From Mycobacterium sp. 1164966.3 (GTDB taxonomy: Bacteria; Actinomycetota; Actinomycetes; Mycobacteriales; Mycobacteriaceae): a stretch of 64,000 bases of DNA. Of the stretch, positions 26,133 to 35,668 are shown one piece after another (within the stretch, counting starts at the first letter, position 1; every line of letters begins with the position of its first letter). Under the pieces are notes generated by a model. It searched no databases. It had not been told where the DNA came from and saw only the letters and a program-made list of their open reading frames with translations. Where the stretch lies: contig NZ_LZSG01000044.1 in assembly GCF_001665395.1 (NCBI RefSeq), forward strand, positions 186,001 through 250,000. The letters are read 5' to 3'. Made by a program: the position numbers and the translations under genes.

Positions 26133-27006
26133 GCCCCGCACGGTCGTTATCACAGGGGCTTCACGCGGACTCGGGCTTGCGTCCGCCGCTCACCTATACA
26201 AGCTCGGATGGCGCGTGGTTGGGGCAATGCGGAGCCCGGACGTCGGCCTTGAGAGGCTCCGTGAGGCAACTGGTGCACCGCCGCACGACCCTCGGCTGAT
26301 CGGCGTTCAACTCGACCTCACCGATAGGGCATCGATCGATGCGGCCGCAAAGGGCATCGAAACTGCGGTGGGCGCGCCGCACGCCGTTGTACACAACGCG
26401 GGAATCATGGCAGCCGGCTGTGTCGAAGAGACGGACGTTGACGTCTGGCAAGATCTCTTCAACACCAACCTGTTCGGGCCGGTAGCACTCACCAAGGCCC
26501 TGCTGCCGTCTATGCGCGCTGCCGGTCGCGGTCGGATCGTGGTGATTTCCAGCGAGGGCGGCGTGCGCGGAATGCCAACGATCGCCGCGTATTCCGCCGT
26601 CAAAGGTGCATCTGAGCGGTGGGCGGAAGCCATGGCCGGCGAGGTCGCGCCATTCGGTCTCGGCGTAACCATACTCGTGGCGGGGACATTCGATACCGAC
26701 ATTCTCACCGATGCGGGAGTGCAGGACTACCGCGGCTTGGACGGACCTTATGGCCCAATCAATACCAACATCGACCGACGAGGCCGACTTGCTATCCGAA
26801 TCGCAGGAACGCCAGAGCGGTTCGCCCGTGGCTTGGCCAAAGCCCTCGACGACACCGCGCCCCTCACCCGTCACGCTGTCGGCCCCGACGCACACATGCT
26901 GCTGATCAGCAATCGGTTCCTCCCGAATCGGCTCGTTCAGCAAGTCACACGAGTCGCGATGGGAATCCCACGTTTCGGTTCTCTACGAAACGATTCAGTC
27001 GCTTAG
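26125..27006 (+). CDS. Short-chain dehydrogenase/reductase
   Basis: A 293-residue classical SDR. The start is ATG 26125, inside the end of the AveC-like gene, which gives the expected N-terminus MGEPRTVVITGASRGLG. The nucleotide motif TGASRGLG, the NAGIMAAG segment, the Ser in VISSEGG and the YSAVK active-site pair are all intact. It would interconvert a hydroxyl and keto group on a hydrophobic substrate. It lies between the AveC-like and P450 genes in the same operon. Confidence 0.92.
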   Translation: MGEPRTVVITGASRGLGLASAAHLYKLGWRVVGAMRSPDVGLERLREATGAPPHDPRLIGVQLDLTDRASIDAAAKGIETAVGAPHAVVHNAGIMAAGCVEETDVDVWQDLFNTNLFGPVALTKALLPSMRAAGRGRIVVISSEGGVRGMPTIAAYSAVKGASERWAEAMAGEVAPFGLGVTILVAGTFDTDILTDAGVQDYRGLDGPYGPINTNIDRRGRLAIRIAGTPERFARGLAKALDDTAPLTRHAVGPDAHMLLISNRFLPNRLVQQVTRVAMGIPRFGSLRNDSVA

Positions 27007-27042
27007 CCCGCTGACTGTCAGCAAGATTAAGGAGTCTGCACG

Positions 27043-28254
27043 ATGCAGTTGTTCGACGACCTGGACGATTTCGGATCCTTCGACGACGCGGTCGCTGGGG
27101 ATGTGCGCGATCCATACACCGAGCTGTCGCGCATCCGGAAATCCGAACCGGTGCAGCGGTTGGACTTCTCCGTGATGCCCGGCGAGGAGGGCAAACCGGT
27201 CTTCATGGTGTATCGCCACGAGGATATTCACGAGATGTTGCGCGACAACGAGACCTACTCATCGGCCCACATCAAGGATTTCTTCGGTATCGGCAAACAC
27301 GTAATGGTCGGGATGGACGAACCCGAACACGGCAGGTACCGGGCTCTGGTTTCGAAAGCCTTCGCACCAAAGGCGCTGGGGCGCTGGGAGTCAGACCTGG
27401 TGGCGCGGGTGGGTACCACTCTAATCGACAACTTCGCCAGCAACGGCAGCGCAGATTTGGTGAACGAGTTCACGTTTCCCTACCCGGCCCAGATCATCGC
27501 CGGACTGTTGGGGCTGCCCGAAAAAGACTATGCGCAGTTTCAACGATGGTCGATATCGCAGCTGGCCTTCGGTATCAATCCTCAGCGCGCCGCGGAGGCG
27601 ACCGAGGAACTCGGCCAGTACCTCGTGCCGATTCTCGCCGATCGCCGAGAACACCCTCGCGACGATTTGACCAGTGGGCTCGCCGAAGCCGAGATCGACG
27701 GCGAGAGACTGTCCGACGACGAGATCTACTGCTTCTTACATTTATTGATGCCGGCCGGAGTCGAGACCACGTACCGGTCCCTGGGCAATCTGCTATTTGG
27801 CTTGCTGTCGAACCCCGATCAACTCGACGCGGTGCGTGCTGATAGATCGCTTCTGCCACAAGCAATCGAAGAGGCAGTGCGCTGGGAAGCTCCACTCCTA
27901 TCAATCACCCGGGTCACCACACGCGACACGGAACTGGGTGGCGTGCAGATCCCGGCTGGCTGCTCAGTGATGCCGATGCTCGGCGCCGCCAACCGCGACG
28001 AAACCCGATATGACAATCCCGATCGTTTCGACATCTTCCGCCAGCCGCGGACGCCGATCTCATGGGGCTACGGCGCACACGTCTGCCTGGGAATGCACTT
28101 GGCTCGCATGGAAATGCGGGTCGCGGTGAACCTGTTGCTCGATCGCCTCGACAACCTCCGTCTCGACCCTGATGCCGATGATCCCCATATCCGCGGGCAA
28201 GTATTCCGATCGCCTACTTCTCTGCCTGTTCTCTTCGACGTTCCCAGCAAGTAG
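27043..28254 (+). CDS. Cytochrome P450
   Basis: A 403-residue P450 ending the operon that starts at 23101. AAGGAG precedes the ATG by 8 bases. Signatures: I-helix PAGVETTYRS, EXXR as EEAVRW, and heme loop WGYGAHVCLG with Cys near residue 348. The first position of the heme loop, nearly always Phe, is Trp here; this residue packs on the heme thiolate and can shift redox potential. The rest is standard for a soluble mycobacterial P450. It is convergent with the next P450 gene, 107 bases away, with no clear terminator hairpin between them. Confidence 0.93.
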   Translation: MQLFDDLDDFGSFDDAVAGDVRDPYTELSRIRKSEPVQRLDFSVMPGEEGKPVFMVYRHEDIHEMLRDNETYSSAHIKDFFGIGKHVMVGMDEPEHGRYRALVSKAFAPKALGRWESDLVARVGTTLIDNFASNGSADLVNEFTFPYPAQIIAGLLGLPEKDYAQFQRWSISQLAFGINPQRAAEATEELGQYLVPILADRREHPRDDLTSGLAEAEIDGERLSDDEIYCFLHLLMPAGVETTYRSLGNLLFGLLSNPDQLDAVRADRSLLPQAIEEAVRWEAPLLSITRVTTRDTELGGVQIPAGCSVMPMLGAANRDETRYDNPDRFDIFRQPRTPISWGYGAHVCLGMHLARMEMRVAVNLLLDRLDNLRLDPDADDPHIRGQVFRSPTSLPVLFDVPSK

Positions 28255-28361
28255 GTTGGCCAGTTTGTCCCGAAAACTCGATCAGCGACCGGCGATCAAC
28301 GCAGCAGCTGTTCCCCGACGTACCCAACCAACCTCGTTAAAGCACCGACCCCCGGCTTGCT

Positions 28362-29624
28362 TCATGCAGGCTTGAATTGAATATGCAGCTCGCGCAGTCC
28401 GCGCAGGATGAACGTTGGCTCATACGCGTAGGACCGCGCGCTGGCCTGGCCGTGGTGCGCTTCGGAGATGCGCAGGTCGGTCATCCGGTCCAAGATGCGG
28501 TTCAACGAGATCCGCGCCTCGGCGCGGGCCAGCGGCGCCCCCGGGCACGAATGGATGCCCCGGATGAATGCCAGGTGCTCGCGCACATTGCGACGGTCGG
28601 GGTGAAAAGCGTCAGGCTCGTCAAACTTGCGAGCATCGCGGTTGCAGGCCCCTGGAAGCAGCATCACGATCGTACCGGCCGGGACCGGTACATCCCCAAT
28701 GTGGATCGATGTCTTGGCCATCCGAAAGTGGGCCTTAACAGGACTTTCCAGTCGCAGCGTCTCTTCCAGAAACCCTGGGATGAGGCCGCGGTCCTCACGC
28801 AGCTTGCTCTCCAAGTCCGGATTCTCGGCGATGATGCGAACCGCAGTGCTAACCAGTTTTGTGGTCGTCTCCGTTCCCGCGGCGAACAGAAAGGTCGACA
28901 GGTTCATCACGTCGACGATCTCCGGCGTCGATCCGTCGGTATACTTAGCCTGCGCCAGCTCGGTGAGCACATCCTCGCGGGGAGCGCGCCGACGTTCCTC
29001 GATGTACGCATGAAATTTTTGGGCGAGGAATTCCAGCGGATTAATGGACTTGACTGACTCGTCGCCCATGGCCCCGGCGAGTGATCTGTCGAACGTTGCC
29101 CGGAACTCATCGTGGTCGTCGGCGGGGACGCCGAGGAGATCGGCGATCACCAACAGCGCAAACGGTTTGGCGTAATCATCCAGGAACTCACACTCGCCGC
29201 GGTCGATGAACGTGTCGAGCTGCTGATCCGCCAGCCGCCACATGAAATCTTCATTCTCGCGCAACCTCTTTGGCGTGAGGAGCTTGCTGAGAAGTCCGCG
29301 GGTGCGCGTATGCTCGGGCGGGTCTTGGGTAGCGATGTGTTCTGCCATGGGCAGCCGATCACGGTGTTGCTCGATCAGCTCGGAGACATCATCAGCGCCC
29401 GGGCCAAAGGGCAAACCGGAAAGGGGCCCCGCCAACGAGACACAGGACGAGAAGGCCGGGTTCTTGTAGACCTCGAGCGCCTCCTCGTAGCCGGTGACAG
29501 CGAGGACGCCGAATGGCGTTGCGGTCGCCACGGGGCACTTCGACCGCAAGTAGTCAAAGTATGGATATGGATCGGGCACAAGGGATTCGTCGGTGAAAAA
29601 GTCCACAGTTTCGAAGTCGGTCAC
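28362..29624 (-). CDS. Cytochrome P450
   Basis: A 420-residue P450 and the last gene of the long minus-strand series 40841-28362. GTG start with AGGAG 6-7 bases upstream. Signatures: I-helix AAGTETTTKL, EXXR as EETLRL, and heme loop FIRGIHSCPGAPLAR with Cys near residue 360. The CPG form, with Pro after the Cys, is found in several bacterial P450 families. It starts 46 bases after the ALDH stop codon. Confidence 0.93.
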   Translation of the reverse strand: MTDFETVDFFTDESLVPDPYPYFDYLRSKCPVATATPFGVLAVTGYEEALEVYKNPAFSSCVSLAGPLSGLPFGPGADDVSELIEQHRDRLPMAEHIATQDPPEHTRTRGLLSKLLTPKRLRENEDFMWRLADQQLDTFIDRGECEFLDDYAKPFALLVIADLLGVPADDHDEFRATFDRSLAGAMGDESVKSINPLEFLAQKFHAYIEERRRAPREDVLTELAQAKYTDGSTPEIVDVMNLSTFLFAAGTETTTKLVSTAVRIIAENPDLESKLREDRGLIPGFLEETLRLESPVKAHFRMAKTSIHIGDVPVPAGTIVMLLPGACNRDARKFDEPDAFHPDRRNVREHLAFIRGIHSCPGAPLARAEARISLNRILDRMTDLRISEAHHGQASARSYAYEPTFILRGLRELHIQFKPA

Positions 29625-29670
29625 GAATCACTCCTCACGCAATTCATTGCACGATTGCACTTTGCACTCC

Positions 29671-31146
29671 TTACCCGGCGGGGTAGCCCATCGTCTTAAC
29701 CTCGGTGTACTGATCGAAGCCGCACACACCGTTCTGGCGGCCCACACCGGAAGCCTTGTATCCGCCGAACGGTGAGTCCGCGCCATAAGCCGCAGTGCCA
29801 TTGATTCCCATGAACCCCGCCCGGATTCTGCGCGCCACGGCGATCGAGTGCTCCACCGAACCGGACATCACGTTGCCGGCCAGCCCGTACACGCTGTCAT
29901 TGGCGATGCGGATTGCGTCCTCTTCGTCTTCGAACGGGATCACCGCGAGGACAGGCCCAAAAATCTCCTCCTGGGCAATCGTCATCGAGTTGTCGACATC
30001 GGTGAAAAGCGTTGGCCTGACGAAATATCCTTTGTCGAAACCGGTCGGCGCATCGGGGCCACCGACGAGGCAGGTGGCACCCTCGTCAATGCCTTTCTGG
30101 ATGTAGCCGAACACGCGTTGTCGTTGTTTATCCGAAATCACAGGGCCGCACAAGGTTGCTGGGTCTTGTGGGTCCCCCGGCATCACCGCGTCGTACATCG
30201 CCTTGAGGATCGCGACGCCCTCGTCGTACTTGGATCGCGGAAGCAACAACCGCGTCGGGTTCGCGCACCCCTGTCCGGCGTGCATGCACGGCGCGATGCC
30301 GATCGCACACGCCATCCCCAGGTCGGCGTCCTCGAGCACGATGGTCGCCGACTTGCCGCTGAGCTCCAGGAAGAGCCGCTTCATGGTGGCTGCACCCTTC
30401 TCCATGATTCGCTTGCCGACGACGGTTGACCCGGTGAACGAGATCAGGTCAACTTTCGGCGAAAGCGTGAGCTCTTCGCCGACGAAGTGATCTGACGCAG
30501 TGACGACATTGACGACGCCCGGCGGTATGTCCGTCTGTTCAGCGATCAGCCGACCAATGCGGGTCGCGTTGTAGGGCGTATTCGGCGCCGGCTTCAACAC
30601 CATCGTGTTGCCGGCACCGAGCGCTTGGCCGAGCTTGTGGATGGTGACCTCGAAGGGAAAGTTCCAGGGCACGATTGCGCCGACCACGCCCGCCGGTTCG
30701 CGGCAGACTTTGCGAGAGGTGTTCTGTCCGGTCACCGACACGAGCGCGTCACCGAGATCTGTCTCCCAACAGTATTCGTCGATCAACCTGATCGGGAACT
30801 TCAGAGCGTCTTCCAGCGGGGCGTCGAGCTGCGGGCCGAAAGTGATCGCGCGCGGACTTCCCGCTTCGAGGATCAACTCCTCCCGCAGCTCTTCCTTCTC
30901 TTCCTCTAGGGCTTCGTGCAGCTGAAGCAGGCACCGCTTGCGCAGGTCTTTGTTTGTCGCCCAGTCGGTTTCATCGAACGCGCGGCGCGCGGCGTCGATT
31001 GCGCGATGCATGTCTGCCTTCGACGCGTCGGCGACCTTCCCGATTACCTCTTCCGTCGCAGGGTTGATATTACTGAATGTGCCGGCCTCGCCGTCGACGA
31101 GCTTGCCGTCGATCATCATCTTTTGTTCGAAACGGATGTCAGGCAT
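29671..31146 (-). CDS. NAD(P)-dependent aldehyde dehydrogenase
   Basis: A 491-residue ALDH. I start at ATG 31146 (MPDIRFEQKMMIDGKLVDG), which has a GAGAG-type site upstream; the ATG five codons earlier does not. The general-base motif LELSGKS and catalytic Cys in HAGQGCANPTR are intact. NFPFEVTIHKLGQALGAGN and SFTGSTVVGKRI mark the cofactor domain. It resembles the ALDH at 10369-11892 in type, so the island encodes two aldehyde-oxidising steps. It lies between an orphan binding-protein gene and a P450 gene on the same strand. Confidence 0.92.
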   Translation of the reverse strand: MPDIRFEQKMMIDGKLVDGEAGTFSNINPATEEVIGKVADASKADMHRAIDAARRAFDETDWATNKDLRKRCLLQLHEALEEEKEELREELILEAGSPRAITFGPQLDAPLEDALKFPIRLIDEYCWETDLGDALVSVTGQNTSRKVCREPAGVVGAIVPWNFPFEVTIHKLGQALGAGNTMVLKPAPNTPYNATRIGRLIAEQTDIPPGVVNVVTASDHFVGEELTLSPKVDLISFTGSTVVGKRIMEKGAATMKRLFLELSGKSATIVLEDADLGMACAIGIAPCMHAGQGCANPTRLLLPRSKYDEGVAILKAMYDAVMPGDPQDPATLCGPVISDKQRQRVFGYIQKGIDEGATCLVGGPDAPTGFDKGYFVRPTLFTDVDNSMTIAQEEIFGPVLAVIPFEDEEDAIRIANDSVYGLAGNVMSGSVEHSIAVARRIRAGFMGINGTAAYGADSPFGGYKASGVGRQNGVCGFDQYTEVKTMGYPAG

Positions 31147-31256
31147 TTCTCTCGCTCTCATATGTAGTTAGGTCGCCGAACCGCGGACGCCGCAGCATCA
31201 ACGGTCCGCCGACGCATCGTGCCGTGGTGACCCACCGGCGGACCAGGCCCTCATCC

Positions 31257-32369
31257 TTACTCCTCACCGAACCGAGCGACGAGATGCGAATTAATCCCGT
31301 CTGAGTCAAGTTGCCGCGCAACGAGATAGCCCGCTCCCATCCATCCCCGACGAGTCCACTTCCCGAAAGACACCCTGGTACCAGGGGCACCGGACGCCGC
31401 GGGCATCATCTTCACCCGCTCCAGTGCCTCCTTAAGACCTCTTGGACTCAAGGGGCGGGCCGCAGCGATGGCGCGTACCAAAGTCGATGCGACGTCGTGG
31501 TTTACGACAGGAACGCAATACTGCGGGCGCCTTCCGTAGGCGGCTTCGTACTTATCCAGGAACCGTTGCCCAACGCGGTTCTGTTCGTCGTATTGATCGA
31601 TCCCCGTCCAATTCATGAACGCGTTCCACATGACCGGATTCATCCAGGCATTCTGGAAGGCGGTGCTGGTGAACCGCGGCGGATCCCACTTCAGCGTCTC
31701 GAGGGCGGCGTTGATGAAGACGATGCCGAAGCCGAATCCGCAGTGCACCAGCGCGCTGGGTTTCGCCTCGCACATAATTTCCACGGCTCTGGTGACATCT
31801 TGCGCGGTCATCGCCAAAGGCACCTCGGCGACAATGCGTATACCCCTCCGCCGGCATTCGTCCTGGAAGTTCTTGCAGTAGTCGTGACCAGACACCGACT
31901 GCTCCACAAAGACTCCGACCTCACGATGCCCGTCCTTTTCGAGAAGGTCGGCCCAGAAGATGGGCTCATCGGTGAGGGAGCCCTGCGGAAACGCGAAAGT
32001 CCATTCCCCCAACCAGTCGTCGCTACCGGTGACACTTAGTGCAGGAACCCGGAAACGCTCTTCGATAGCCTCCCTGGTTGGTACACAGTTATCGCTGATG
32101 TGCGGCCCGAACACGGCAAGGCATCCCTCGTCGACTAACTCCCCGTAGGCATCGATCACAGCCTTCACTGAGCCTTTGGGAAGCCCCTCGACCTCGCGGT
32201 AGATGATCTCGAGCGGGCGGTCGATCACACCCTGTTCGCGCGCCTCGTTGAACACCAAGTCGAAGGGGTCGGTGAGATCCTTTCGCATATCCTCCGGATA
32301 CACATCCGGAAGGATGAAATCCATGATATAGCCAATCTTTACGGGTTCAGCTGTACTTTCGTAGGACAT
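31257..32369 (-). CDS. LivK/AmiC-type substrate-binding protein without export signal
   Basis: A 370-residue protein of the periplasmic-binding-protein type I fold (branched-chain amino acid/amide group): KIGYIMDFILPDV, GPHISDNCVPTREAIEERFRVPALSVTG and AALETLKWDPPRF. A GTGGAGGCGAA site precedes the ATG, so the start is secure. The sequence opens MSYESTAEPVKIGY with no signal peptide or lipobox. No ABC permease or ATPase genes are nearby. It may therefore be a cytoplasmic ligand sensor, like AmiC, rather than a transporter component. The gene lies between the BVMO and ALDH genes. Confidence 0.8.
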   Translation of the reverse strand: MSYESTAEPVKIGYIMDFILPDVYPEDMRKDLTDPFDLVFNEAREQGVIDRPLEIIYREVEGLPKGSVKAVIDAYGELVDEGCLAVFGPHISDNCVPTREAIEERFRVPALSVTGSDDWLGEWTFAFPQGSLTDEPIFWADLLEKDGHREVGVFVEQSVSGHDYCKNFQDECRRRGIRIVAEVPLAMTAQDVTRAVEIMCEAKPSALVHCGFGFGIVFINAALETLKWDPPRFTSTAFQNAWMNPVMWNAFMNWTGIDQYDEQNRVGQRFLDKYEAAYGRRPQYCVPVVNHDVASTLVRAIAAARPLSPRGLKEALERVKMMPAASGAPGTRVSFGKWTRRGWMGAGYLVARQLDSDGINSHLVARFGEE

Positions 32370-32480
32370 TTCGCCTCCACAGACGTGATGACATAAGTGC
32401 GGGATCGGTGACTCACAGAGCTTCGGGCGAGGTCATCACCTCGCTGACAATTTCGGGCCTCGGCGGCATCACTTGTTGAA

Positions 32481-34331
32481 TCACGGTTCGACTACCAGAC
32501 CCGACAGATCGTCGTTCGAACGCCAGTCCGCTAAAAGCTTCTCCCATGCGTAGTACCCGAGGCCGTAGGTCTCACCGGTATAGATCCGTGGCCGCAGCTC
32601 TCCTTGTTCGTCCGCGACTTCCTGACCGTCGTTGTTGAAATATCCCGGCGTGCATTCCCGGAAGAACGCGGAGGTGTCGACAGCGACTTCGCGGACGTGG
32701 TTGACGTACGCATCTTGAGCCGCCAGGCTGGGCTCCACCGCCTGAGCGCCGCGGCTGATCGCTTGGCTGATGATCCATGCGATATGACGGCCCTGGTAGT
32801 TGAAGGTCTCAGTGGTTGAGGCGTTGAATCCACCTTGAAAGAAGCCCACATAGAACTGATTTGGGAATCCGTGGGTCATCACACCGTGAAGCGTCCGGAA
32901 CTCATGCGCCCAATGGTCGTACAGGGATTGACCACCCCGGCCCGATATTTTATTTATCCCCCAACGTCGTTGGAGGTCGCTGGTCACTTCGAACCCGCTT
33001 GCGAATATCAGACAGTCAACCTCGTGTTCGGCGGATTCGTGCATGAACCCCCGGGCCGTTATGCGCTCCACGCCTCTGGTGGGAGAAACGTCGAGGAGTC
33101 GCACGTTCGGCCTGTTGAACGTCGGATAGAACTCGTCGCTCGACGCGGGCCGCTTGCACATGTGCCGATACCAGGGTTTGAGGATCGCCGCGGTCTCTTT
33201 GTCCTTGACCACAGCGTCGACGCGTGCTCGCAAGCGTTCCATGACGCGAAAGTCCATGTCCTCGCGCTTTGCCAGGAATTCCTCGGGCGAACGCGGCCAG
33301 CCCGTTTCGTTGAATTCAGCCGTGAGGTTCCTGTTGATCTCTGTCCAGATGTCGCAGATGCGGTCCTGTTCACCCGGTGTCAACCCGTCGATCGCGGCGT
33401 GGTGGAAGTTGATCTGGCGTTCGCGCTGCCAGCCCGGCTTTAGTGTCGCAACCCAGGATTGGTCCGTCGGAGTGTTATGGCGTTCATCGACGGTCGAGGG
33501 TGTGCGTTGCAGCACGTATAACTGCTTGGCGTGTCTGGCGAGGTAAGGAATTACTTGAATGGCGGAAACGCCGGTACCGACGACTGCCACACGTTTGTCG
33601 TTCAGCCTGTCGAGGACCGGTTCGCGCTGGTCCCCGCCGGTGTATTCGTAATCCCAACGGGCCGTATGGAAGATCTTGCCCTGGAAGTCCTCGAGTCCCG
33701 GCACATGGGGCACCTTCGGTGTGTTGATCGGGCCCATCGCCATGATGACGAAACGAGCTCGTAGATCGTCACCGCGATCCGTGCTGATACGCCAGCGTTT
33801 GATCGATTCGTCCCATCGCAACGCGTTGACGCAGGTGTGAAACAACGCACCTTCGTACAGTCCGAACTTCCTTGCAACGCCTTGGCAATACTCGCGAATC
33901 TGCAGACCGTCGGCGAACTTTTTGGAGGGGAAGAACTGCATCTCCTCGAGCAGCGGAAGATAACAGAATGCGTCGTTGTCACATGACAGGCCAGGGTATC
34001 TGTTCCAATACCAGACTCCCCCGAAATCACCTGCCTGCTCGATGATTCGGAAATCGGTGATCCCGGCCTTGCGCAAGTGATAACCGGCAAGTACCCCGGC
34101 CCAACCACCACCGAGTACGACGACATCCACGTCATCGCTGACCGCCCGGCGCGACACCTCAGGCATGTGCGGGTCGCTGTAGTCAAGTGCCGCAGCATCT
34201 TGGAATGCGGGTGCGTACTGCTCCTGGCCGTCGAGGCGGAGTCGGCGATCGCGCTCCTCGCGGTACTTGGTCTTCAAGGACGGGATGTCTACCTCATGTG
34301 CGGCAGGCACGTCGGTGGGATCGCAATTCAT
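32481..34331 (-). CDS. Type I Baeyer-Villiger monooxygenase (FAD, NADPH)
   Basis: A 616-residue flavoprotein inserting oxygen next to a ketone to give an ester or lactone. The start is ATG 34331, overlapping the P450 stop (ATGA); the longer frame to 34517 runs into the P450 gene. It has the FAD dinucleotide motif VVLGGGWAGVLAG, the type I fingerprint FQGKIFHTARWD (F-x-G-x3-H-T-x2-W-D) and the NADPH motif VVGTGVSAIQ. The N-terminal extension of about 65 residues is as in cyclopentadecanone/steroid-type BVMOs. Together with P450s, ADH and beta-oxidation genes it suggests ring opening of a cyclic ketone. The substrate is unknown. Confidence 0.93.
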   Translation of the reverse strand: MNCDPTDVPAAHEVDIPSLKTKYREERDRRLRLDGQEQYAPAFQDAAALDYSDPHMPEVSRRAVSDDVDVVVLGGGWAGVLAGYHLRKAGITDFRIIEQAGDFGGVWYWNRYPGLSCDNDAFCYLPLLEEMQFFPSKKFADGLQIREYCQGVARKFGLYEGALFHTCVNALRWDESIKRWRISTDRGDDLRARFVIMAMGPINTPKVPHVPGLEDFQGKIFHTARWDYEYTGGDQREPVLDRLNDKRVAVVGTGVSAIQVIPYLARHAKQLYVLQRTPSTVDERHNTPTDQSWVATLKPGWQRERQINFHHAAIDGLTPGEQDRICDIWTEINRNLTAEFNETGWPRSPEEFLAKREDMDFRVMERLRARVDAVVKDKETAAILKPWYRHMCKRPASSDEFYPTFNRPNVRLLDVSPTRGVERITARGFMHESAEHEVDCLIFASGFEVTSDLQRRWGINKISGRGGQSLYDHWAHEFRTLHGVMTHGFPNQFYVGFFQGGFNASTTETFNYQGRHIAWIISQAISRGAQAVEPSLAAQDAYVNHVREVAVDTSAFFRECTPGYFNNDGQEVADEQGELRPRIYTGETYGLGYYAWEKLLADWRSNDDLSGLVVEP

Positions 34332-35668
34332 CGGCTCAGCCCTTTGGTGGTGTGCGGCGCGAACAGTAGCGGAAGACGTTCCATTGCAAGCAAAGCCGCG
34401 TTCGGTAGGTACCGGATGTCTTCCATCGGTATCGCCAGGCTGATGTTCTTCATCCGTCTCGCTGTTTGCCTCGCCGCGACCAGCAGTTGCATGCGAGCCA
34501 GTGAGATGCCCAAACACAAATGCGCGCCGGCCCCGAACGTCAAACTCTTGCGGATGTTGACTCGACTCGCCTCAAACTGGCGCGGGCACTCGAAGACCGC
34601 TTCGTCGTCGTTTGCCGAGGCGAACAGGATGAGCAGATGTGCTCCTTCTGGAAGAGGCGTGTCGCCCAGGGTCACCGGCTTGGTTGTCACACGCGACAGT
34701 GCGCGTACCGGTGTCTCGAGCCGCAGCAGTTCCTCGATGAAACGTCCCATCTGTGAATCGTCGTCGGCAGCACTGTAGAACTGCTCAGCGATCGCGCTGT
34801 CCGTCGCGACTTTGAAGAGGATGTTGGTGAATGCCGTCGACATCGAGTCATGGGTGTTGATGAGCAGCATCCGCGCGGTTGCCACCAATTCTTCGAAGGT
34901 CAGCGGATCTTCGTCTGGTGTGTCGGCTCTGATGATGTCTGAGAGCATGTCGTCTTCGGGTGCCGCCATTCGTTTTCCGACGACCGCAATCAGATAGTTC
35001 TGCATCTCACAGAGCTCGTGAGCGGCCCGGATCATGTCCTCACGCGTGTTGGTGAGACTGAATTGCGATAGATAGGCGCTGCCCCAGCGCTTGATCGTGG
35101 CCATGTCGAGATCGTCAACCTGTAGTTGTTGCATGCTGAAGGCAATCGCCATCGGCAAGGCCAGGTCGTGCAAACCGTCCGCCCCACCGCGCTCGATGAA
35201 ACCGTCGATCAGCTCGTCGACGAGCCGCTCGAATTGCGGTTCAAGAGCTTTCATGCGTCGCCTGCCGAACGCCTGCGACAGCAGACGGCGCACGCGGGTG
35301 TGGCGCGGTGGGTCGATGTTCGCAACGTCCGGGAAGAAGCCGCCGCCCTCGCGCGCGAGGACCTCCTTCATCTCATCAAGGTGGCCATGGGCCATCTGCC
35401 GGTAATAGCCCAGCTCCTGAGAGAAGACGACCGGATCTCGAAGCACCGCCATCAGGTCCTCGTGTCGCGAGACCAAATACATCCCCAGGTCAGTTTCGTA
35501 GTGCACCGGGTCCCCGTCACGAAGGGCCCGGTAATAGGGGAAAGGCTTTTCCTGGATAGCCGGGTCAATAAAGGACACGCCCGCAAGGGATTCCAGTCGC
35601 TCTTGGCCAGCCGGACATCCGGCGGTCGCATTGGTGCCTCGTGTCGTCACAATCCTGTCCTTCGACAT
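34328..35668 (-). CDS. Cytochrome P450 with atypical I-helix
   Basis: A 446-residue P450. The ATG at 35668 overlaps the acyl-CoA ligase stop (TGATG). EXXR is EELLRL and the heme loop is FGAGAHLCLG, both normal. The oxygen-activating I-helix reads LLINTHDSMSTA, where A-G-x-E/D-T is usual: the Ala-Gly is replaced and Ser stands for Thr. That may change oxygen activation or favour peroxide-type chemistry. Its stop overlaps the BVMO start, so ligase, P450 and BVMO are translated as a coupled block. Confidence 0.92.
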   Translation of the reverse strand: MSKDRIVTTRGTNATAGCPAGQERLESLAGVSFIDPAIQEKPFPYYRALRDGDPVHYETDLGMYLVSRHEDLMAVLRDPVVFSQELGYYRQMAHGHLDEMKEVLAREGGGFFPDVANIDPPRHTRVRRLLSQAFGRRRMKALEPQFERLVDELIDGFIERGGADGLHDLALPMAIAFSMQQLQVDDLDMATIKRWGSAYLSQFSLTNTREDMIRAAHELCEMQNYLIAVVGKRMAAPEDDMLSDIIRADTPDEDPLTFEELVATARMLLINTHDSMSTAFTNILFKVATDSAIAEQFYSAADDDSQMGRFIEELLRLETPVRALSRVTTKPVTLGDTPLPEGAHLLILFASANDDEAVFECPRQFEASRVNIRKSLTFGAGAHLCLGISLARMQLLVAARQTARRMKNISLAIPMEDIRYLPNAALLAMERLPLLFAPHTTKGLSR

